In this document: positions 42,001 to 44,141 of the stretch, piece after piece | How positions within the stretch are numbered: the stretch's first letter is position 1 | Layout of the letters: each line of letters starts with the position of its first letter | Position numbers and translations under genes: made by a program | Notes under the pieces: generated by a model | Databases searched by the model: none | The model's input: the letters and a program-made list of their open reading frames with translations, nothing else | Told to the model about the DNA's origin: nothing | From: Ophiothrix spiculata | Taxonomy: Eukaryota > Echinodermata > Ophiuroidea > Amphilepidida > Ophiotrichidae | NCBI GenBank assembly: GCA_000969725.1 | Contig: JXSR01S002365.1 | Strand: one strand, 5' to 3' | Length of the DNA stretch: 44,141 bases

Positions 42001-43806
42001 ATGGTAGAAGATGATTTGCAAATCAATAATTTTTTGCTGTGTGTTTGACTAGTTGAAAAAAGCATTTAATTATAATTTCCCCACATTCAGGATTAAAATT
42101 ATATAATGGACTATTCTGACTGACACCAAAAATAGGACTGTTCTGACTGATGCCATCATAGGTTGAAAAAAGGTCCTCTATCCTCACGACCTCAGAGGAT
42201 TTCTTCTGATGAGGACATGTGCTGGATGTAAAAAATTTAAAAAAGGTATGTTAACTTGTGCTGTAAGCCTGTTTAAACATTTTAGTGGCCTAAATAACAT
42301 TTCTTGGCTTTGACAGGGTGGAATGTTTTTCAATTGCCATTTAACAATATCAACTTTTCTATTTAGGCCCTATCTCACGACAAAAAGTCAAAACAAGTCA
42401 TGATAAATACACAAAAACAAGACTTTTATTGCACCAAAACAATCTAATTTATGTCTCGTTTGAGCGACTTGTTTTCAGAGACCAATTATCAGTATCTTGT
42501 TTTAATTAAAGTCTTGATTTTATTTTATGTCTTGCTTTTCACAGATCAATTAATAATATCTTGTTTTTATGTCTTGATTTCAACGGGTGTTAAATAACTC
42601 ACACAACATATTTAATTTTCACCTAAACAAAGACAAGATTGAAACCAAGATATTGTTTATCTTTTGTGTCGAATATACTTAGACTGTGGACTACTGAAAG
42701 GTTTTAGCACTCTGAACTTTTTTTTAGGATTGCAAATCATCATCTAACCACAAAAGTAACAACCTACAAATTTTCATATAGGTCCAGGTCAATGTTAGGA
42801 AGCTTACAAACACCAATCCAACATGCAATTGTACCAGTGATTATCTCCTTTCTTGAATAATTCTGCTCAAAAAACATAGCCATTTGCAGTGTGCCACACA
42901 AAATATCTCACCTATCTATATCAGCTGGTTTATTCTGGGACAGCTCTTGGGTGTGTCTGTTCCTACACAAGAACAGGTATGAGTTGCTTTTTCAGGGGGG
43001 GGGGGTGGAGGGGATGGGTTTGAGTGTGACTGATTTATTCTGTGATTCAATTGATTTGTTATTGATTTGTTAATTAATATTTATGAATAAAAAATACAGA
43101 GAGATGAAAAAAAATCTCTCACCTATTGGGTGCTTCAACCAGCTTATTAGCCCTAGATGCATCCACTGATGGTAGCGTAGTGACTCTGTTATTAACCACA
43201 CTGAGGATCCTCTCTGACTGTGCCTAATGTTGGAAAAAATAACACACAACATATCATTACATCAGTTGAAAATATAACACAAAGGTTGTGATTTGCCCAA
43301 ATTAACTTTTTGCAGATTCTCAATCTTTATGCTTGTTTCAAAACACCTATAAAGTTGGATTTTAAGAAAATGATCCAAAATGTCAAAAATGAGTGATTTT
43401 TTCTTTAAAAAGTCCATTTGAGGTTGCATGAGTATGCCCACAAGCACTTAAATCAATAATAGTTGCACAATATTCATAGTCTTGACTATAACAGGGGTGG
43501 GAGAGTTGACAGACAAAATGCTGAACAAATAGCAACCAAATGGCCAAAATAGGCTGATAAAAGAAAAAGCTGAAATAATGACTACATTTGTTTTTTCAAG
43601 GCATAAAAATATGAAATCTGTGTAATTGGTGAACTCTCGCACCCCTGCTATAAAGAAAGCGGTAGTTGCGCAACACTTACCCTGATCCCATCCTGTGTTT
43701 TTTCTATTGCACTTTCTAGTGTCCGTATATCAATTATTTCTTTAGTTCCCCCTGTAAGACTCCTCTGCAAAAGCTGGTCTCGTAAGTGGTGTAGATCCTC
43801 TTGCAC
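14960..43806 (-). CDS. IQCH: IQ motif-containing protein H (IQCH), 21 coding exons, 5' end outside window
   Basis: Joined coding exons (minus strand, 5' to 3'): 43806-43681, 43223-43123, 41803-41732, 40395-40320, 39389-39267, 38042-37962, 35608-35428, 34928-34705, 33152-32944, 31233-30897, 29882-29741, 28543-28368, 27642-27501, 25856-25726, 25087-24778, 24419-24145, 22986-22801, 20374-20144, 19176-19051, 16674-16504, 15073-14960. The total is 3534 nt: 1177 codons plus TAA. All introns are GT-AG and phases agree at every junction. Identity rests on blocks I know from vertebrate IQCH, such as [52 protein letters not shown] and [19 protein letters not shown]. Human IQCH is about 1027 residues, so this protein is longer, with extra length mainly in the N-terminal half and around exon 18. 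One IQ motif lies near residue 450. The C-terminal half is ATP-grasp-like. In mammals IQCH is testis-enriched and reported to be needed for sperm formation; a sperm or ciliary role here is inferred. The start methionine is upstream of the window. Confidence 0.93.
15830..15900 (-). mobile_element. tRNA-derived SINE head, minus strand
   Basis: The minus strand reads tagcttggttggtaggatgt (A box region) and aggttcaatcccaattgg (B box). The tail is unclear. It lies in the intron between exons 20 and 21. Confidence 0.45.
16060..16145 (+). mobile_element. tRNA-derived SINE head, plus strand
   Basis: The sequence tagttcagttggtagacaat (A box region) followed by tagttcaattcctg (B box) is spaced like a tRNA gene, but stems are not conserved. 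It lies in an IQCH intron. Confidence 0.45.
16226..16436. mobile_element. Foldback MITE about 70 bases from exon 20
   Basis: The left arm aaaagaggtttaagagatag then tcaggtttaaaattagacctgg is inverted relative to the right arm ctagacctggtctaacttta then aacctggtctaagtcttaaacc. No coding content. Confidence 0.65.
16504..16674 (-). CDS. IQCH: IQCH visible exon 20 (residues 1084-1140)
   Basis: The acceptor is ttgttttcag and the donor is gttaga (weak). It reads [20 protein letters not shown] and then [37 protein letters not shown]. The GTVF...[13 protein letters not shown] pattern resembles the GVVFHML...VGLTAIGDS end of PGM1-like domains. Confidence 0.95.
16934..17226 (+). mobile_element. tRNA-derived SINE, family B, plus strand
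   Basis: The head ggagctcatgtgg...ggactccgaatcag...gagttcgagccccgctacgg shows A and B boxes. The body has ttgggcaagacatttaatcc and aaagcgctttgagg, with an atttatttatttattt tail at the 3' end. The second copy is inverted at 19452-19752. Confidence 0.78.
17367..17619. mobile_element. MITE with TGTGACCTGC termini, TA target duplication
   Basis: The left end tgtgacctgctcccacgaaa then cccggacaaagtc is inverted relative to the right end gactttgtccgggttttgtg then agagcaggtcaca. TA lies at 17365-17366 and 17620-17621. Confidence 0.8.
17863..18631. mobile_element. hAT-like non-autonomous element, 769 bp
   Basis: The ends cagtgttgtaaccctcgagg and gccttgactacaacactg are inverted (CAGTGTTGTA core). They are flanked by attcttga (17855-17862) and attcttgg (18632-18639), an 8-base duplication with one change. 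The interior is rich in tccttggcctcgga repeats near both ends. Confidence 0.78.
18753..18974. mobile_element. hAT-like MITE, 222 bp, perfect 8-bp target duplication
   Basis: The ends cagtgtttccgctaagg and (reverse) tagtctttccgctaagg are inverted. ATGGACAC occurs at 18745-18752 and 18975-18982. Internal ttggcgca-type motifs recur four times. Confidence 0.85.
19051..19176 (-). CDS. IQCH: IQCH visible exon 19 (residues 1042-1083)
   Basis: The acceptor is ttcatttgttgcag and the donor is gtatgc. It reads [20 protein letters not shown] and onward to [12 protein letters not shown]. It corresponds to the segment before the ARHGLHFD-like block in PGM1 C-terminal domains. Confidence 0.94.
19253..19850 (+). 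mobile_element. SINE family A copy, interrupted by a family B SINE
   Basis: The 5' half (19253-19440) matches 1981-2150 (agtattggact, gttgtgggttcaa, aggtaaatcag). The 3' part resumes after 19763 with gattggtaccacgaccatta and gtttcaacttt, as in the 1981-2215 copy. Confidence 0.7.
19452..19752 (-). mobile_element. SINE family B copy, inserted into the family A SINE
   Basis: The minus strand reads ggagctcatgtggtctagtg, ggactccgaatcag, agttcgagccccgctacggc and ttgggcaaggcatttaatcc, matching 16934-17226. The direct repeat atacacaccat at 19441-19451 and 19753-19763 is an 11-bp target duplication. Confidence 0.83.
20144..20374 (-). CDS. IQCH: IQCH visible exon 18 (residues 965-1041), Gly-rich variable insert
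   Basis: The acceptor is gaacctaaaag, with a weak pyrimidine tract; the donor is gttttg, which is also weak. It reads [20 protein letters not shown] and onward to [15 protein letters not shown]. Phase fits both sides and the reading frame is open throughout. The content is Gly/Lys-rich and I do not recall a vertebrate counterpart, so it is probably a lineage-specific insert. Its boundaries are less certain than those of other exons. Confidence 0.78.
20885..21105. repeat. Foldback repeat with internal short direct repeats
   Basis: The left arm agattctagtcatttgat and the right arm atcaaatgactagaatct are inverted, with outer tatataactcatc and gatgaggtatata also pairing. Inside, atcatccatttgatagt and tttcatccatttgatagt are direct repeats. 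Confidence 0.65.
21209..22601. mobile_element. hAT-like non-autonomous element, 1.39 kb, 8-bp target duplication
   Basis: The termini tagagatgggccgattcaat and (reverse) taaggttgggccgattcacc are inverted. ATACTGGA occurs at 21201-21208 and 22602-22609. Subterminal regions are packed with cgatc/aatcgg motifs (possible transposase binding sites). No transposase frame is seen. It carries the minisatellite at 21781-22262. Confidence 0.85.
21781..22262 (+). repeat. Minisatellite of about four units inside the hAT-like element
   Basis: Units start with a tgtataaattttatgaatga-type sequence at 21781, 21923, 22066 and 22174, so spacing is 142, 143 and 108 bases, with a last unit of about 90. Each unit ends attataattagccacgaggc or a variant. 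Units 1 and 2 are nearly identical; 3 and 4 are shorter and diverged. Confidence 0.88.
22801..22986 (-). CDS. IQCH: IQCH visible exon 17 (residues 903-964), altered metal loop
   Basis: The acceptor is ttctttacag and the donor is gtgagt. It reads [20 protein letters not shown] and then [10 protein letters not shown]. In active relatives the metal-binding loop is EINLR.GGTTHP; here the same place reads [11 protein letters not shown] Lys/Arg and Glu/Asp-rich tail follows ([17 protein letters not shown]). Confidence 0.95.
23205..23690 (+). pseudogene. 3' end of a non-LTR retrotransposon (CR1/L2-like), decayed
   Basis: Frames shift but read [11 protein letters not shown], then [20 protein letters not shown], then [10 protein letters not shown]. 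This order matches the C-terminal end of CR1/L2-type reverse transcriptase ORFs (LPV..RI.YK...KAL...YL...F...LKT.LF). It ends gcgctgtataaatgctttcg followed by (ataat) repeats, a typical LINE tail. It lies in the intron between exons 16 and 17. Confidence 0.75.
24145..24419 (-). CDS. IQCH: IQCH visible exon 16 (residues 811-902), ATP-grasp-like core
   Basis: The acceptor is gttacttgtag and the donor is gtaagt. It reads [20 protein letters not shown] and onward through [16 protein letters not shown] to [17 protein letters not shown]. In PGM1-type ligases the same order is GG.VEE, SPSVQLRI, STHDQ, GC.FPA and GVDFVA. This is the strongest part of the homology argument. Confidence 0.96.
24596..24667. 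repeat. Imperfect hairpin, 72 bp
   Basis: aattcactgtaagaac followed by agctggtgt pairs with acacccccagctcttacagtgaatt. It lies in an IQCH intron and may be a miniature foldback element. Confidence 0.5.
24778..25087 (-). CDS. IQCH: IQCH visible exon 15 (residues 708-811), ATP-grasp-like lysine region
   Basis: The acceptor is gattggtttcag and the donor is gttagt. It opens [20 protein letters not shown] and ends [15 protein letters not shown]. The stretch [18 protein letters not shown] lines up with the VKLNEG.SGEGNA nucleotide-binding Lys and glycine loop of ATP-grasp ligases. [20 protein letters not shown] is a conserved vertebrate-like block. Confidence 0.94.
25726..25856 (-). CDS. IQCH: IQCH visible exon 14 (residues 664-707), signature block
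   Basis: The acceptor is tttgtatccag and the donor is gtacgt. It contains [20 protein letters not shown], the best diagnostic block of IQCH. The TKSGSKR core corresponds to the TKSGSRR block of PGM1-type ATP-grasp ligases. It ends YSLQQ in phase 0. Confidence 0.96.
25929..26952. mobile_element. Mariner-like non-autonomous element, copy 1, 1.02 kb
   Basis: The ends cgagggtcattcaaaaagtt then ctacctgttgtatcataact are repeated inverted at the right. TA lies at 25927-25928 and 26953-26954. Imperfect inverted similarity extends about 200 bases inward (gtttccggtgtaacgaaacc against the left counterpart). No transposase frame. It lies in the intron between exons 13 and 14. Confidence 0.83.
26990..27500. 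other. Intronic stretch without recognised element
   Basis: This holds a small cluster of ttaggggagct-type repeats at about 27145-27195 and cacaacaca-type repeats near 27450. I see no gene or terminal repeats. Confidence 0.3.
27501..27642 (-). CDS. IQCH: IQCH visible exon 13 (residues 617-664)
   Basis: The acceptor is gatttcag and the donor is gtaagt. It reads [20 protein letters not shown] and onward to [18 protein letters not shown]. It continues the pre-ATP-grasp-like fold, where bacterial relatives have LVPFNVTPLER. Confidence 0.92.
28368..28543 (-). CDS. IQCH: IQCH visible exon 12 (residues 558-616), pre-ATP-grasp-like
   Basis: The acceptor is tccatacag and the donor is gtaagt. It reads [20 protein letters not shown] and onward to [11 protein letters not shown]. 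The YISPVPL...YYNKLLGL pattern resembles the YLSSRPLP...YYL start of bacterial pre-ATP-grasp domains. It lies downstream of a foldback element pair member (28607-28869). Confidence 0.92.
28607..28869. mobile_element. Foldback element, copy 2
   Basis: gtcatgtaagtgcaagaaag at the left is mirrored by ctttcttgcactcacatgac at the right, with a middle segment similar to that of 2992-3225 (cttgggtcag, caggtgacac, aacatatggcagccattg). It lies in the intron between exons 11 and 12. Confidence 0.75.
29741..29882 (-). CDS. IQCH: IQCH visible exon 11 (residues 511-558)
   Basis: The acceptor is gcagaaatttcag and the donor is gtgagt. It reads [20 protein letters not shown] and onward to SRLCDLL. The block [12 protein letters not shown] starts the conserved C-terminal half. 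Confidence 0.92.
30897..31233 (-). CDS. IQCH: IQCH visible exon 10 (residues 398-510), carries the IQ motif
   Basis: The longest exon (337 nt), with acceptor ttctgtacag and donor gtacga. The IQ motif [15 protein letters not shown] lies at 31044-31088. It fits IQxxxR at its core and keeps Arg at position 11, but has Arg where the classical consensus has Gly. A basic helix rich in Lys, Arg and Trp follows. Calmodulin or a calmodulin-like protein is the expected partner. Confidence 0.95.
31044..31088 (-). other. IQCH: IQ calmodulin-binding motif of IQCH
   Basis: The residues [15 protein letters not shown] match the IQ pattern (I/L/V)QxxxRxxxx(R/K). It is the only IQ motif I see in the 1177 visible residues. 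Absence of Gly after the core Arg makes it an incomplete-type IQ, which often allows calcium-independent binding; that is an inference from the family. Confidence 0.88.
32123..32213 (-). pseudogene. Transposase HTH remnant, minus strand
   Basis: The minus strand reads [18 protein letters not shown], resembling the helix-turn-helix segment ([12 protein letters not shown]) near the N terminus of some mariner-superfamily transposases. It has no intact frame beyond this piece. The same 91 bases recur at 32264-32354. Confidence 0.5.
32214..32263. other. Assembly gap, 50 N
   Basis: Fifty unresolved bases. The 91 bases on the left (32123-32213) are identical to the 91 bases on the right (32264-32354), as expected when two contig ends overlap but were not merged. 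Confidence 0.95.
32355..32450 (+). pseudogene. Transposase HTH remnant, plus strand (inverted copy)
   Basis: It reads [14 protein letters not shown] then [14 protein letters not shown], similar to the minus-strand remnant and to the TIYR...K F...GTV region of mariner-superfamily DNA-binding domains. Together with the minus copy it makes the core of the element palindromic. Confidence 0.5.
32944..33152 (-). CDS. IQCH: IQCH visible exon 9 (residues 329-398)
   Basis: The acceptor is ttccattttcag and the donor is gtaagg. It starts with [20 protein letters not shown] and ends VAFIYGDR, with the last Arg codon split 2+1. It is predicted alpha-helical, just upstream of the IQ exon. Confidence 0.9.
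33624..34676. mobile_element. Mariner-like non-autonomous element, copy 2, 1.05 kb
   Basis: Same family as 25929-26952: ends cgagggtcatt and gaatgaccctcg, TA at 33622-33623 and 34677-34678, and closely similar throughout. It lies in the intron between exons 8 and 9, ending 28 bases from the exon 8 donor. Confidence 0.85.
34705..34928 (-). CDS. IQCH: IQCH visible exon 8 (residues 254-328)
   Basis: The acceptor is tttacctctgtag and the donor is gtaagt. It reads [20 protein letters not shown] and then a Ser/Lys-rich stretch ending KDGPL; it is likely disordered. A mariner-like element ends at 34676, only 28 bases past the donor, so the first part of the following intron is almost entirely transposon. 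Confidence 0.88.
35201..35274 (+). repeat. Exact tandem duplication, 2 x 37 bp
   Basis: The unit beginning agaatatgatgcatcggacc and ending tatgaaaac occurs twice back to back without a mismatch. It lies in the intron between exons 7 and 8. Confidence 0.95.
35428..35608 (-). CDS. IQCH: IQCH visible exon 7 (residues 194-254)
   Basis: The acceptor is a T tract followed by acag and the donor is gtaagt. It reads [20 protein letters not shown] and onward. The [12 protein letters not shown] block is well conserved in animal IQCH. It ends one base into an Asp codon. Confidence 0.91.
35760..35960 (-). mobile_element. Decayed tRNA-derived SINE, minus strand
   Basis: The minus strand carries ttgcatggcctagctgtata (A box remnant) and tgtccttgagcaagatactt, a motif common in bodies of tRNA-derived SINEs. 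The B box is poor. Confidence 0.4.
36635..36725 (-). other. tRNA-like sequence, probably pseudogene or SINE head
   Basis: The minus strand reads tgatagctcagcggtagatc (D arm with A box) and ggttcgagtcccc (T arm with B box), about 50 bases apart. The T stem has mismatches, the acceptor stem pairs poorly and the anticodon stem cannot be drawn well. I therefore do not call a functional tRNA. It lies in the intron between exons 6 and 7. Confidence 0.45.
37962..38042 (-). CDS. IQCH: IQCH visible exon 6 (residues 167-193)
   Basis: An 81-nt exon, phase 0 at both ends, acceptor cttgattag and donor gtaagt. It reads [20 protein letters not shown] and onward to RVDPQ. It starts with three proline codons right at the acceptor. 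Confidence 0.88.
38580..39235. mobile_element. Pogo/Tigger-like non-autonomous element, 656 bp
   Basis: The ends cagtggaaactcggtaacac and (reverse) cagtagaaactcattaacac are inverted. TA lies at 38578-38579 and 39236-39237. The termini resemble pogo-type elements. No transposase frame. It lies in the intron between exons 5 and 6. Confidence 0.75.
39267..39389 (-). CDS. IQCH: IQCH visible exon 5 (residues 126-166), two in-frame acceptors
   Basis: The donor is gtaggt. The stronger acceptor (T-rich tract ending cattgcag) gives an exon start at 39389, reading [20 protein letters not shown] and onward. A second AG 12 nt further in (aaatttcag, exon start 39377) would drop only TKFQ and keep frame. 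A pogo-like element ends 31 bases downstream at 39235. Confidence 0.84.
40078..40145. repeat. Two overlapping short palindromes
   Basis: gggaagatcatcttccc is a near-perfect palindrome, followed by ttcccaagtctgtgttatct...aagataaaacagacttgg, a hairpin of about 20-base arms. Confidence 0.6.
40320..40395 (-). CDS. IQCH: IQCH visible exon 4 (residues 100-125)
   Basis: A 76-nt exon with acceptor gtcattgcag and donor gtaagt. It reads [20 protein letters not shown] and onward. The Gly/Pro-rich run suggests a flexible linker. Phase is consistent with both neighbours. Confidence 0.86.
40842..40998. repeat. Long hairpin centred near 40921
   Basis: The left arm catgatactcaaagatattg...gctatgagtttta...aatatcg mirrors the right arm cgatattt...taaaactcatagc...caatatctttttgtatcatg. 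The centre is gacgctgcgcgtc. Outer flanks aaaattgga and tccaatttt also pair. It lies in the intron between exons 3 and 4. Confidence 0.82.
41457..41700. mobile_element. Truncated, inverted relative of the 5313-5851 element
   Basis: It starts aaagggactagcctagattc, the terminus of the 5313-5851 element. Its reverse complement shares ctaaataaaagct, ctacacagaaat and attgagagag with that element's left half. The other terminus is missing. Confidence 0.55.
41732..41803 (-). CDS. IQCH: IQCH visible exon 3 (residues 76-100)
   Basis: A 72-nt exon with acceptor ttctattacag and donor gtaagt. It reads [20 protein letters not shown] and onward, ending two bases into an Arg codon. A degraded inverted-repeat element copy (41457-41700) ends about 30 bases downstream of it in transcript direction. 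Confidence 0.87.
41804..43122. other. Intron between exons 2 and 3
   Basis: No coding match. Around 42380-42660 several atgtcttgattt and atcttgtttt-type segments alternate, suggesting a decayed local repeat. A run of G occurs near 43000. Confidence 0.35.
43123..43223 (-). CDS. IQCH: IQCH visible exon 2 (residues 43-76)
   Basis: The acceptor is tttccaacattag and the donor is gtgaga. It starts in phase 0 and ends two bases into an Arg codon completed by the next exon. It reads [20 protein letters not shown] and onward. It is helical and polar, with no recognisable domain of its own. Confidence 0.88.
43681..43806 (-). CDS. IQCH: IQCH visible exon 1 (residues 1-42 of the visible protein)
   Basis: The acceptor is a long T tract followed by ctag and the donor is gtaagt. 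It is phase 0 at both ends (126 nt). It reads [16 protein letters not shown] and onward, matching the VHEDLH-like start region of vertebrate IQCH and a probable coiled-coil helix. It opens directly after a splice acceptor, so the exon with the start codon lies beyond 44141. Confidence 0.9.
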
Positions 43807-44141
43807 CTAGAAAAAAAAACACACAATTTTTTTTTTTTTTTTAAAGTATGTTACATGCATAATATCCAATAAACTTGGAATTATTATTAAGGGCCCTGTC
43901 AACCCTTCGTTTTCTGAAATATTCTATGCTCTGTAACTCAGCAACGGATGATTCAATCCAAATAAAAGTATATATTTCTAGAAGCGGATTTGCATACTGA
44001 ACATGATGGTGAGGTCCAAAAATCATGTTTTTTTGGCTCAAAATTTAACGGGAAAGCTAATTAAATTTTGCTTTGGTGAAATTTCAAACCATTTTACTTT
44101 TTAGAATCTAGAAAGCAATATCTAGGAACGTTTTTTTTAAA
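43807..44141. other. Partial intron upstream of the first visible IQCH exon
   Basis: It ends (transcript direction) in a T-rich tract and ctag acceptor. No upstream coding exon is found within these 335 bases. Confidence 0.6.

Noticed and set aside
1..44141. CRISPR array or prokaryotic operon
   Set aside because: No array of regularly spaced identical short repeats; the only gene is split by GT-AG introns, so the DNA is eukaryotic.

Overview
The window is AT-rich eukaryotic (animal) DNA with split genes and a heavy load of small transposable elements. I recognise one protein-coding gene, the IQ motif-containing protein H gene (IQCH), on the minus strand. I reconstructed it exon by exon: 21 coding exons between 43806 and 14960, all with GT-AG introns, and every exon junction keeps the reading frame. 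They encode 1177 residues and a stop. The first coding exon and the start codon lie beyond the right edge. The protein match, exon structure and repeat types suggest a marine invertebrate, probably a deuterostome such as a hemichordate or echinoderm; this assignment is an inference with low certainty.

Layout. Positions 1-14959 hold no gene I can support. They are a mosaic of inverted-repeat elements, tRNA-derived SINEs and plain AT-rich sequence, ending in the probable 3' UTR and downstream flank of IQCH. Positions 14960-43806 are IQCH, with introns of roughly 0.3-2.9 kb carrying hAT-like, mariner-like and pogo-like non-autonomous elements, SINEs inserted into each other, a LINE 3' end and several hairpins. 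Positions 43807-44141 are the last part of the intron before the first visible exon.

The IQCH product has an N-terminal region of coiled or low-complexity character, one clear IQ (calmodulin-binding) motif near residue 450, and a C-terminal half (about residues 550-1150). That half can be aligned by eye, block by block, to bacterial pre-ATP-grasp/ATP-grasp ligases of the pheganomycin-ligase (PGM1) type, with changed metal and substrate loops.

The most informative non-coding observations are: (1) two copies of one TA-flanked element, one carrying an inserted foldback element exactly at a TA that is intact in the other copy (a filled/empty site pair), while the other copy carries two different nested elements; (2) a 1.23 kb almost fully palindromic element at 10521-11750; (3) a 1.39 kb hAT-like element with an 8-bp target duplication and an internal minisatellite; (4) a mariner-like foldback element holding an assembly gap flanked by identical 91-bp copies and inverted transposase remnants; (5) one SINE inserted inside another with an 11-bp target duplication. 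I found no prokaryotic operon, CRISPR array or defence system, and no clearly new multi-gene system.
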